From contig NC_085888.1 of the NCBI RefSeq assembly GCF_035222375.1, positions 868,001-932,000 of the forward strand: a DNA stretch of 64,000 bases. The letters are read 5' to 3'. This stretch comes from Podospora pseudocomata. Lineage: Eukaryota > Ascomycota > Sordariomycetes > Sordariales > Podosporaceae. The position numbers and the translations under genes were made by a program. Of this stretch, positions 10,559 to 21,507 are shown in pieces. How positions within the stretch are numbered: the first letter of the stretch is position 1; each line of letters starts with the position of its first letter. Below the pieces are notes generated by a model. The model made no database searches. It worked only from the letters and a program-made list of their open reading frames with translations, and was not told where the DNA came from.

Positions 10559-12429
10559 ATGGCGGTGCTAGCCAACGGTGAGGATAACGGTGCGATGGAT
10601 TCGACGGTGGCATTCAACGGCTTTCATCATGGCCGCAACTCCGGGTCGGAGGCGGCTCGGCCGGGGATATCGTCGATTGAGAGCTCGACTACTACGAGTG
10701 AGGAGGAGTTTGGGGCGGATTTATCGCTTTCGAGGCAGAAGACAGTTGCTGCGCAGTCTTGTCGCGATGACTACCAGCCGTCGACACCACCATCGTCGTT
10801 TTCTCAACCAACACCATCGACGCCACCCCTCACACCTAAGTCTACTACCCCTGTTGTCAAATCAGAGCAAAATGAGAGGAAACACCATCACCTTCACCAC
10901 CACAAACAATTCACCACCCCGATCTTCACCCCCTCGTTGACAACATTTGACCGGCACAATCCCCTCGCCACCTCGTCCCCGTTCTTCGGATTTTACACCC
11001 TGTTTTGGATGTCTGTTTTTTTGTTCGTGGTCAAGATTGGGGCGGATAACTGGAGGGAATATGGCAATGTGCTTGGGACGCATGAGATCCTGTCGACGAT
11101 GTTTGCTCCTGGGAAGGAGGTGGTGGTGTTGGGTCTGGCGGACGGAGTGATGTGTGGGTTGACTGGGGTTGGGTTGGTTATACAACGGGGGGTGGTGTTG
11201 AGGAGGGGGGTGAATTGGGATGGGTCCGGGTGGGTGATTCAGCATGTTTGGCAGACGGGGTTTATGGCTGGGGTGGTGGGTTTTACTCTTTGGAGGGGGT
11301 GGCCGTGGACGCATACGGTTTTTTTTGTTATGCATGGGGTTGTGATGGTGATGAAGATGCATAGTTTTGGGTTTTATAATGGGTATTTGTCTGGGTTGTG
11401 GAAGAGGAGGGAGGGGTTGAAGGGGAAGGTGGAGAGGTTGGAAAAGGGGGTGATAACTGAGGGAGTTGCCAGCTCTGTTGAGAAGGCGGATAACACCGCA
11501 ACAACAACAACTCGAAGACGGCATGGGGAAGGGGAAGAAACTGATACGCTCAAGGAAGTCAACATGCTCAAAAGTGAAATCGAGGCTCTTACTGAGGAGC
11601 TCAAGGGCAAGGCAACAGATCCGTCGAGGGCATACCCGAATAACCTCACCGTCTGGAACCACTACGAGTACATTGTCTTCCCGACGGTAGTCTACGAACT
11701 CGAATACCCCCGCTCCAACAAAATCAACGTCTACTACGCCCTCGAGAAACTGGTCGCCTGCTTCGGCATCATCTTTGTCATGATCATGATCTCCCAGGCG
11801 TTTATCTACCCGGTCGTGATGCAGACTGTGGAGATGAAGGCGCAGAACATGCCCCTGGCCGAACGATTCAAGCAGTTTCCCTGGATGCTGCTGGACCTGA
11901 TCTTCCCGTTCATGATGGAGTACCTGCTGGTGTGGTATTTGATCTGGGAGACCATCTTGAACTTTTTGGCCGAGATCACGTACTTTGCCGACAGGAGCTT
12001 CTATGATGCGTGGTGGAACTGTGTGAGCTGGGATCAGTTTGCGAGGGACTGGAACAGGCCGGTGCATAATTTCTTGCTGAGGCATGTTTATCATAGCTCC
12101 ATCTCGGCGTTCAAGGTCAACAGGCATACGGCGACGCTGATTACGTTTGGGCTGTCGGCTTGTGTGCATGAGCTGGTGATGTGGTGTATTTTTAAGAAGT
12201 TGAGGGGGTACTTGTTGGTGTTGCAGATGTGCCAGTTGCCGGTGAGTCTTTTCTGTTCATTACCCCTTACTTGGATTATGGGCTTGGTGCTGATGAGATG
12301 TGTGTATAGTTGGTGAGGTTGAGTAGGACCAGATGGCTCAAGAATAGAGCAACGCTTGGGAATATGATATTCTGGCTGGGGATATTCACTGGGCCGAGTG
12401 TGCTGTGTAGTCTGTATCTAATTCTGTAA
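10559..12429 (+). CDS. Sterol O-acyltransferase (ACAT/ARE type, MBOAT family)
   Basis: ER membrane enzyme that esterifies sterols, or possibly diacylglycerol, with fatty acyl-CoA. It has about 600 residues in exons 10559-12241 and 12310-12429; the second exon replaces the read-through stop at 12316. The first 140 residues are a Ser/Thr/Pro-rich cytosolic tail. Multiple hydrophobic segments follow, with a charged loop about residues 275-355. Diagnostic family motifs are FYDAWWN from about residue 481 (the FYxDWWN acyl-CoA motif with A at the fourth position) and the putative catalytic His about 537 in SACVHELVMW. The KINVYYALEKLVACFG and HNFLLRHVYHSS segments also fit ACAT/ARE2. Sterol versus DAG acceptor cannot be settled by eye, although the architecture favours ARE2-like. 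Confidence 0.88.
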
Positions 12430-13000
12430 ATTCGTTTATGTCAGCAGCAATGGAATCATTAGTAGAGAGAGTTGTTTGCGGTTGTTCCTTTGTCCATGTC
12501 TCCATGTCTGTCCTCGACTCGATCTGCTTCGAGTGTCGGTGCAGGGAAGTTGAGAATAAAAAGGCTTGGCTGACACAGCTTCACAGTGTGCCCCGCCCAA
12601 TCATGAGCGTGGAAGTAGTGGGCCCTTTCTAGCTTTCAAGTCCGCATCGGGGGCCTTGCCTTTCCACTTTCAACGTTGCCAGTCTCCGACACCTCGTCAC
12701 CGCCAAACACCAACCTTCAACTCCCCAGAGCAGAGCAACTTCACCTGTCAGAGGTACCCATACCAGACATTCAAAAGACGGTCACTGGATATCTTTCCAA
12801 GACCACACGGACCACCCCGACGTCACTGATACTCTGGGAGAGCTGAAGCTAGCCAGCCGTTGCGCTGTCCCGTTACCCACCTGTCTAAATTTTTCTCAGG
12901 CTCCTTCTCGCTCCAAGTAACACCATCAGCACCACCACCTGTGTGGCAGCTATTTCCATCGCGTCTCCCCTCTCCCACCGACTCGCCATCAACCACCATC
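12430..13000. other. Intergenic: promoter/leader of the SR-protein gene
   Basis: No ORF of note. Sequence immediately upstream of 13001 is CA- and CT-rich (CCACCATC just before ATG), the usual leader of highly expressed fungal genes. Confidence 0.45.
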
Positions 13001-14330
13001 ATGTCTCGCAACGGCACTACCCTTTACGTGACCGGTTTCAGCCACGGAACTCGCGCGCGCGACCTCGCGTACGAATTCGAGCGGTACGTCTAACTCAACT
13101 CAGCACCCAACCACCACCACCAGAACGCGGCGATGGCTCGATCACCAGCTTCGAGCTCGGTCCTCGAATCCTACCTACCTCCCTCCCCCTATCGTCATCG
13201 TTCCTCGTTCCTCGTTCCTCGTCCCCCTTTATCCGCCCTCCTCCTCCTCCTCCTCCTGCAATGCCTTCCGTCGTCGGGCTAGCCTCCCCCCTTTCGCCCT
13301 CGCTGCGTACCCTTTCCACCCACCTAGCTACCTCCCGTCGTCGGCATGCTCGCTGCCCTCAGTCTCGCTCTTCTCGCTCTCGCACCTCCGCGCCCTCGTA
13401 CTTCCTCCCTTCGATCGAGCGGTCGGCGATGACTTCAATATGAACATCTCTCTCCTTTGTCATTTTTGGGCGAGTCTTCCTGCTAGGTCGCAGATATCCT
13501 CAGAGCTTGAATTGCGCGCAGCCAGCGAATTCCTTTGATGCTTTTGTCTCACAATCCGCTGGTGGTAACCAAATGCTGACACGAATCAACATGTAGATAT
13601 GGCCGTCTTGTCCGTTGTGACATTCCGGCTCCTCGCTCTGCCTCCAGCAGACTGTACGTATGATTCTCTCCTTCGAACGACGTGTCTGTTGCTAACACTT
13701 TCTCAGCTTCGCTTTCGTCGAGTACGAGGACCGCCGTGACGCGGACGACGCGTATCATGATATGCACAACAAGCGCATTGGCCGTGATGACATCTTGAAG
13801 ATTGAGGTATGTTCTCCTACCATGTGTCGGCAAGAATACAGGAGGCTAATATGGTTCACAGTGGGCTCGCACTCCCCCCTCTGCTTCGTGGAGATTCGAC
13901 CGCAACGAGCGTGATGGCCGCCCTCGCCGTTCTTCTCCCCGCCGCCGCTCTCCCAGTCCTAGACGCAGCACCCGTGACTACTCTCCCAGAAAGGATGACC
14001 GCCGGGAGCGTGATCGCGATAGAGACTACGACCGCGACCGCCGTGACACCCGTGATCGTTCTCGCAGCCCTGATCGGTGAGCTCCCATATCCTTGTGTCA
14101 AAAGTTCTGTTTAGTATGCTGACCTGGAACCTTGTAGTGAGCGGGATCGTGATGTCAAGGAAGACCGCGACCGTGAAGACCGTGACCGCCGCGAGAATGG
14201 CACTAACGGTGATGACAGAAAAGGTACGTCTAGTTGTTGGTTTTATATGGCAACCCCTTTATCTAACAATTCAGCAGCCCTGGACAGCCCTGAACGTGCC
14301 GCCCACGACGATCTCGATATTGCCGAGTAA
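13001..14330 (+). CDS. SR-type RNA-binding splicing factor (Srp1-like)
   Basis: Nuclear pre-mRNA splicing/export factor of 198 residues in six exons: 13001-13083, 13597-13653, 13707-13806, 13862-14076, 14138-14223 and 14275-14330. A single RRM comes first: RNP2-like LYVTGF near residue 8 and RNP1-like LFAFVEYE near residue 47, followed by the conserved end HNKRIGRDDILKIEWART. A C-terminal RS/RD/RE-rich tail (SSPRRRSPSPRRSTRDYSPR, then many DR/RD pairs) follows, and the protein ends AHDDLDIAE. This layout matches S. pombe Srp1 and its Aspergillus/Neurospora homologues. Five introns in 600 coding bases is dense for this fungus, and the first intron (513 nt) is far longer than the others. Exon phases (2,2,0,2,1) were all checked and give an open frame. 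Confidence 0.88.
13084..13596 (+). other. Unusually long (513 nt) first intron of the SR-protein gene
   Basis: Donor GTACGT and acceptor ATGTAG, interrupting the RRM after DLAYEFER. It is rich in CT/CTC runs and contains a short tandem heptamer (TCGTTCC, three copies near 13196-13218). The other introns of the gene are 51-61 nt. Such long, pyrimidine-rich introns in SR genes are often sites of regulated splicing; that role here is inference. Confidence 0.7.
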
Positions 14331-16329
14331 AGGCGTCGATTCTAGATTGCAGTTGATGTGACGGTCACTATCTTTCTTACCACCCTTTAGGGTTCTGGCA
14401 GTAAGACTGTTAATTTGCATCGCTTTCTTTTTCTTTGCCATTTTCGGTGGACAACTGATGCCAAGCACGTCAAAGTGCTTGCCTTGACAAAACGGCGTTT
14501 CTTTTAGTTTTCGAGTCGGGGACAGAGGCCGGAAGTCCATCATATAATAAACAAACTCCCAGTCAGGGAAGCGAACGGATACGGTATTCTAAGAACGATC
14601 CGGTAGACGTCTGCCTTGCCATGTCTTTTTTGTTTTCTGTCTCAATGTGTTTCAGGAGGGGGCTTGAGGAAAAGTAAATAGATAGTAGTAGTAGCGGTAG
14701 CAATAATAGGACAATTGCTTGGTTCAGAATACCTCGTCTAGCAGAAGCCCCCACAATTTCACGTCATGCTTGAGCCCTGGCAATGCACACACTCAACTCC
14801 GCCACTCTAGAGCCTCACCAGATCACCAGACACTTCGCCTTATGAGGACCTGATCACAAGACAAACAACACAACCTCTCGCTAAGAACACCGCTCTGATT
14901 GAAACTGAAAACGCCTCATGATTGCAATGCAGATAACACTCAGCTCGGGGTCAGGGAATGCAACCTGCAGCGGGTTCCTGACACTATCTGTAATATCTAT
15001 CATCTTATGTCTGGACGCAGTAGATCTGTGCCTGGGTCTACCGAATTCCCCGATGTTCTCCGTGTCAACCCGACAGCAATGCCGCCATTGGTATAACCAT
15101 TGGCACCACAAATGACCTGCGTTAGTTGGAGAAGCAAGTGGGGGGTTTGGCTACAATTTCCAGACTATCAGATCACCAAACGTTGAAGCTTGGGGCCAAC
15201 GGTTACCAACGGACAGGTACCAAGAGGGCTGTTTTGATGTTTTTCCTAGTGGAGGGGGTTTCGTTGGAACGATACATAGTTTGAAAGCAGCTCCTATTTG
15301 AGAATAGGTGATCTGTCTAAAGGAGACATCACATGTCCTATAGACAGACGGGCTTATGACGGGAAGGGTCACCTAGTGAGGGGAGGCGGTCAGCAAGGTA
15401 CCCGGCGGTAAACGCCCACCGTAGCACTGGGGTCGTTAGAGGGCTATCAAGATCCGATGGAGGGGCACAGGTCTCAGGATGACCATCTGCGCAGCGCTGA
15501 TGATGCCCTATTTGATGGCTGTGGAAGAGGACTGGCTGTGTACGGAGTATGGTCACAGGACAGTGCTCAGCTCAGCTGTGTCCAGCAGTGAAACATGTGA
15601 GCATAGGTATCAAGATGCTGAAGAAGTCAAAAGCGTAGGTCTTGGCAGCTTTGCCCTGTTTGAAATTTTCGTCATCCGGGTGCGATGCCGAGCGCAACAA
15701 GCAACCACAGCAAGCCACTCAACTGCCAATCTGCCCGTCTCCACACACCGGGAGCCACGGTCCCTTCCTCTAAAAGCTTCCATCTCCTTTCCTGGGACCT
15801 GGAACAAATGCACAACTTCAAAAGCGCATCTCTTGCACACACTGCACGCACCCCTCGACCTCGAATCCACAAGCTAACCGTTGCCGCCGAATTCCTATCA
15901 GCCTCAGCCCAACAAAGGCGGCCCCCTATGCGACAAGGGAACCGCACGAGCGACCGTTCTCTTCGACATGTCTATCTCTCTCGCATCTGAACCCTAGCTT
16001 GTTTTCTTTTTCCCCTACCTTTCCTTGCTGGCCGAATATCGACGAGATTGTTTCAATTGGGGGGACATTGCAGTCCTTTGGCGAACATTGATTGCCCTTT
16101 TGTGACACCGTCTTACACCTGGAATGCGCGCAGGAACAGCCTCCTGGAAACGCAACACTTCACGAATTCACTTTCTGCCTCTTTTTGCGACGACGACGAC
16201 GAAGAAGAAGGTTCACCACACACACACACAATAGACTTTTGTGGGGCAACCATCATTAAGAGCAACCTACCGGGATAGAGATTTCCTTTTTGCTCTGGAG
16301 CTTGCCTCCGTTGAGATTTTCCTTTCAAA
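14331..16329. other. 2 kb intergenic spacer between SR-protein and mitochondrial carrier genes
   Basis: Several short open frames occur on both strands (longest about 132 codons at 15479-15877), but none shows recognisable domains or a consistent splice structure. The last 300 bases are a CT/CA-rich leader with a short (GAC)n(GAA)n run near 16189-16209 and a short CA tract near 16218. Confidence 0.4.
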
Positions 16330-17597
16330 ATGTCGGCGCAACAGTCTCACACACCCCAAAACGCGACAGCAGAAACACAAACCGAGACCAACACCCCCAC
16401 CAGGTCAACAACTGTTGCTACGATGGCGCCACCACCACCAGATCAGCTCGGCCCGACGACCTACGTTCGTTCGTTCATCTCACAACCAGTAACGGCTGCT
16501 TTCATGGCTGGCGGAGTGGCGGGTGCTGTGTCGAGAACGGTGGTGTCACCTCTCGAGCGCCTCAAGATTCTGTTCCAGGTCCAGAGCGCGGGGAGGGACG
16601 CATACAAGCTCAGTGTGGGCAAAGCGTTGATGAAGATGTGGAAGGAGGAGGGCTGGCGCGGGTTTATGAGAGGCAATGGCACGAACTGCATCCGCATCGT
16701 GCCTTACTCGGCCGTCCAGTTTGGGAGCTATAATTTCTATAAGAGGGTATGTTTGCATTGCGTGGAGGGTCTTGCTGCTTGTGGGAGCTCGATTGCTGAC
16801 CAGATGGTGTATTGCAGAGGTTCTTCGAGAGACATCCCGACGACAGCCTGACGCCCCTGTCCCGCCTGACGTGCGGTGGCATTGCTGGTATTACCTCTGT
16901 TACTGTTACCTACCCGCTCGACATCGTGCGAACAAGACTCTCGATTCAGTCCGCGTCCTTTGCCGAGCTGGGTGAAAGACCAAAAAAGCTTCCGGGCATG
17001 TGGCAGACCATGGCGGTTATGTACAAGACTGAGGGTGGATTTCCTGCCTTGTACAGGGGTATCGTTCCGACGGTGGCTGGTGTTGCGCCATACGTATGTG
17101 GTTTTTTCCGTTGGAAGCTGAGAAGGGGACAAAGTGTGAATGCTAACCATTTTGGCAGGTCGGTCTGAACTTCATGGTCTACGAATATGTCCGGCAATAC
17201 TTGACACTGGAAGGCGAGCAGAACCCCAGCCATGTTAGGAAACTGGCCGCTGGTGCGATCTCTGGCGCCGTTGCGCAGACATGCACATACCCATTGTAAG
17301 TTTGAGTGGCAAGCGTGTGTGTGTTAAGGTTGAAGACGAAAACTGACCACAGCCAGCGATGTATTGCGGCGCCGCTTCCAAATCAACACCATGTCCGGGA
17401 TGGGCTACCAGTACAAGTCCATCACAGACGCCGTTCGCGTCATTGTTACCGAGGAAGGTCTGAGAGGCCTCTACAAGGGGATCGTTCCAAATCTCCTCAA
17501 GGTTGCCCCGAGTATGGCGTCCAGCTGGCTCAGTTTCGAGATTTGCCGTGACTTTTTTGTCAGCCTGAAGCCGGAAGAGGAGCCATTGCTGAGGTGA
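16330..17597 (+). CDS. Mitochondrial solute carrier, APS/PAPS carrier type (YPR011C-like)
   Basis: Inner-membrane carrier of 356 residues in four exons: 16330-16746, 16818-17093, 17159-17295 and 17357-17597. Three SLC25 repeats are visible by their PxD/ExxR/K signatures: SPLERLKI (repeat 1), YPLDIVRTR (repeat 2) and YPFDVLRRR (repeat 3, assembled across the last splice junction). Stretches such as AGGVAGAVSRTVVSPLERLK and NGTNCIRIVPYSAVQFGSYN closely resemble what I recall of yeast YPR011C, a transporter of adenosine 5'-phosphosulfate and PAPS. The N-terminal 40 residues are Thr/Pro-rich and poorly conserved. Substrate assignment is by family resemblance; a CoA or ADP/ATP-type substrate is the alternative. 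Confidence 0.88.
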
Positions 17598-18429
17598 TCT
17601 ATCGCCAAAGTCGGCGCCCAGGATGCCCTTGAAGGCGGGGGTTTGGTGGGCTCGACATATTGAAAGGGTCTACGACACCATCTGCTGGAGGAAGACGGGC
17701 TGGTCACGACGCACATACCTTTACCTACTTATACACCTACATACATCCACCGTCTGTTGAGAGGAAGGCAGCGGTTTAATACGAGTCCTACGATACCACA
17801 AAAACCAGCTCCGTTCCTGATAGAGGTTCTCCGTGGGGAATGATGGCGTGCTTGTTCATTGTGATTTGGCCCGTGGTGAAATGGTTGGGACAGGGCAGAG
17901 GGGAGGATGGTAGATACAGAGAGAGTGATACGGTGATCCACGCGGTATTTTTTCCGGGTTATGCATAGGGTGGTGGGTTTCTTGTGATGTACACCTCAAT
18001 ATCATAGGAGTCGACGGTTGTCTTGGGAAACATAAAAAGCATGGGTGATCGGATAGACAGCGGGGAATAAGCATAAGGTTACAATCTAGAGGATTTATGT
18101 TTAATGATACAGCATCTCTAGAGCAGGGCCAAAGGCCAAGTGAATGAAAGTTGATGATCCTGGATGGCGTGGAGCAAGCAAGGTGAAGAATAAAGTGGGC
18201 CTTGACCCGGGAGCACTGACCACTGGCCCGCCCTGTGCCCAGCCTCGATCCCGCCAATGGAATTAGTTGCCCTCTCCCACCGCCCGCGCACACAAATCCT
18301 GACCCACTGTGGGCACGCAAAAATCACCTCGAAATTTTGGCAGCTCCCGCTTCCCTTCAAAACTCTCTATCGCCCAACGAACCTCCCATCGACCCGGATT
18401 TTGTCGCCAATCCACGAGTCACCGTCAAG
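17598..18429. other. Intergenic: carrier 3' flank and RPL18 promoter
   Basis: No supported gene. The last about 200 bases form a CT-rich leader typical of ribosomal protein genes, leading to GTCAAG before the ATG at 18430. Confidence 0.45.
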
Positions 18430-19450
18430 ATGGGTACGTAACCGACGACATTCCGATCTTCCAGCCTTCGTATGCAAGTGGACGAGAGAGTTTGAAATAC
18501 TGTCTCTCTTGTCTGCGAACCATTCGGCAGCAAAACTCCGTTTTTGCGCTCCCGGTGTGCGTCAAGAGAGGCCTCTGTCGATATCATCACAGCCGACTTG
18601 TTGTCGCTCCGCGCTGCCCTCCTTGCGATCTGCTTGGAAGATGAACAGCCTGCTAGCAAACACGGCGCTGTCGATTGATTGAGGAGCCCTTGGTGTCACG
18701 AACCAGCCGGTCGAAGCAAGCCACTTTCAGAGCATACTGGAACCAAAGAGGCTGACTGGCAGTCTGCGAATAGGTATCGATCTCCGCAAGCACCACGAGC
18801 GGTCCACGCACCGCAAGGCCCCCAAGAGCGACAATGTCTACCTCAAGCTCTTGGTGAAGCTCTACCGCTTCTTGGCTCGTAAGTTCTTCACCCCTCCCTC
18901 CACGGAAATGGGATGGGATCGCTAACCAGAATCACCAACCACCGACAGGCCGCACTGATGCCCCCTTCAACAAAGTCGTCCTCCGCCGCCTGTTCATGTC
19001 CCGCATCAACCGCCCCCCCGTCTCCCTCTCGCGCATTGCGGCCAACCTCAAGAACGGCAACGACAAGAAGACCATCGTTGTTGTGGGTACCGTCACTGAC
19101 GACAACCGTCTCTTGACCGTTCCCAAGACCACCATTGCCGCTCTCCGCTTCACCGCCACCGCCCGTGCCCGCATCACTGCTGCCGGCGGCCAGGCCATTA
19201 CCCTTGACCAGCTGGCTCTGGAGAAGCCCACCGGTGCCAACACCCTCCTCCTCCGTGGCCCCAAGAACTCCCGTGAGGCCTTCAAGCACTTCGGCTTCGG
19301 TCCCCACAAGCACAAGGTGCGTTTTTCTCTCGGAAAACCTTTGGATGAAGGCAGCACTAACCCCCATTACAGAAGCCCTACGTCGCTTCCAAGGGCCGCA
19401 AGTTCGAGCGTGCCCGTGGTCGCAGAAGATCTCGTGGCTTCAAGGTCTAA
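18430..19450 (+). CDS. RPL18: 60S ribosomal protein eL18
   Basis: Large-subunit ribosomal protein of 184 residues, the usual length. Exons are 18430-18433 (only ATGG), 18774-18878, 18949-19316 and 19373-19450. The product reads [20 protein letters not shown] at the start, continues [20 protein letters not shown] and [16 protein letters not shown], and ends in the basic tail [10 protein letters not shown]. All are hallmark eL18 sequences. The first intron, directly after the ATGG, is 340 nt, a common arrangement in fungal ribosomal protein genes where the first intron often carries regulatory signals. The read-through frame past the third donor is not used. Confidence 0.96.
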
Positions 19451-21507
19451 GCGTCTTTTTTCCGAAAAGAAAAAGCAGACGACAAACGACCTGGAGTTTA
19501 TACCCGTGGGAGAATCAAAAAAGGGAAAAGAGTCGGAGCAATACGGCGTTTCTGGCAAATGGCATTGGCGGCAATGGTTATGGAATTTGGTCATCTCTTG
19601 TCTTCATGGGCGAACAAGATTCTGCTTTACTGTTACGAATCAACTGGCAGCACTCTGCTGGCCATGGAATGACAATGACGCCGTTGGGGCCTGCTCCGAA
19701 CTTTGTGTGTGTGTGTGTGTGTGTGCCTGTCTATGATGGGAAGAAATGCGATGAATGTGAATTGGAATGGATGTCATTTGCCCTCCTAGGATGGAATGTT
19801 TTGAGTAGTCTGTGACGTATGTTGGCAGTATTTCCACGCTGCTGTTACATGTGTTTTAGCCCAAACAATAACCAGCACATGCCTCAGACCTAGTACGGCG
19901 GGACATCAGTTTCCTGATGGATTGGGTCCCTTCTACGTCCGTCCCCGCGATCAAAGTCTGCTCGATTGATACATTTTGGTCTCCAGAAGTCGAGCATCTC
20001 GTCTTCTGAAAGCTTTGGCGGATGGGCAGAGTAAATTCCGCCCTGCGGCAAACCCGGAGCACAGACAACCGGCCTGGTCGGGATTGCACAGATCTCCTGT
20101 TTTGAGAGAGAAACACAAAGTCAGCATGCTTCTTGGAGGTAAACTTGTTAGTAAAAATATTGAATCTTACATCAAACTTGCACTGTCTGTCACACTTTGC
20201 CCACAGATCCCACCCAATCCATGACAGAGTGTCTTTGCTGAGATGTCTGTATCGTGCTACTTCCTAATCGTTGAGCCGAGCCTGATCACCCCAGTAGTTT
20301 GTAGTATGTTTCTCACTCAAACCTAAGAGGTCCCATTCCCATGTGCAAAGCCTTTCCGTGATGACGCTGAGGGAGTGATATAGAAGGACCTCTGGCCGGC
20401 CGAAGGTTGTTAAGTCCATGCCTGCTGTATAGGTATACTGTCGAACACCGGGTTATAGTCTGCTCTTTGCGTTGGGGACCTCTCTGATGAATCGGATATT
20501 ATGTGGTACTCGAGATACGGGCTAGGATTGTACGTATAAGTTCGTGACTTTTGGTAATGATCACTTTGGTTCCTGATTTCCACTCCTCGAAACACTGCGC
20601 CAATCTCACGGGCTCAGGTGCTGTGTTGGGAGAGGGTGGTGGTGAATATAGCTTGCTGGTTTTTACCCAATATAGGCTGTTCTTTCCAGGTCGAAGATGT
20701 AATGGTTTGTAACTATGAGTGTATTGGTTTATATTATCTGGTTGTATATCGAAAGTTGGTGTCCTTTTTTGAATCCCCATCCGTTGATAAGGCTGTAGCT
20801 GTTGCCGACAAGCTTCCCGGCGTGGTGCGATTTGGCAAGACTGGTGAGTTCTGGGTTGCAAAAGGAGATTATGCGGTAGATGTCCAGGTGGAGTCGGGTT
20901 TCTGCTAAACCCCCTCTTCAACTCGACCGTAATGCCACGATGTGCTACGAGCCACTCGTATGAGCCCTGCTCTGAGAATATTTTTATGCTACATGTGGCC
21001 GGACAATGAGGAAGACACTTGTCGGGGCGGTCAGCGGCATCGGCGGCTGTCGGCTATGAGTGAAACAAGTGGTCCGCAAACTGGGCTGTGTTTGCCAGTT
21101 GCCTGACGAGAAGGTACACGTTTCCTGCACAATGCCGCCATGCAACAGCATGTAGGAGAATGGCGTTAACAACCACAGTGTTGGTGATGTCTTCTATGGT
21201 TCCTAAACTCATGAAATGGTAGGGTAAGCCAAAATGACATCGAGAGGCCTAACTAAACTCAAAGTTTCGACTGGCCTAGTAAGGGGGAATTAAGAGGGCA
21301 GTTTGGGCCCAAGTTTTTCACAGTATTAAGTAGTCCTAGCTAAGGTGACGTGATCACCGTAAAGAGCTTTCTATTTATGGTGCCATTCCCTCGTTGACAT
21401 CATTCCAAGATTACTGCGTTATAACCGCGAAAGTATTCCACCCCGACCCGTGAAAGTAATGTGCAAAATTTGAGGTCTATGCCAAAGCATTGGCTCTCAA
21501 TCATCAA
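19451..21507. other. 2 kb intergenic spacer with a TG microsatellite
   Basis: No convincing gene. Short frames around 20499-20921 (both strands) show no recognisable motif. The RPL18 3' flank holds a dinucleotide tract listed separately. Confidence 0.4.
19704..19725 (+). repeat. (TG)11 microsatellite
   Basis: Eleven uninterrupted TG units in the 3' flank of RPL18. Confidence 0.9.

Noticed and set aside
10862-12169. 435-codon minus-strand ORF opposite the sterol acyltransferase
   Set aside because: Pro/His/Gln-rich antisense translation; the plus strand has membrane segments and MBOAT motifs.
20499-20921. Overlapping short ORFs on both strands in the RPL18 downstream spacer
   Set aside because: Neither strand shows conserved motifs or a credible start context.
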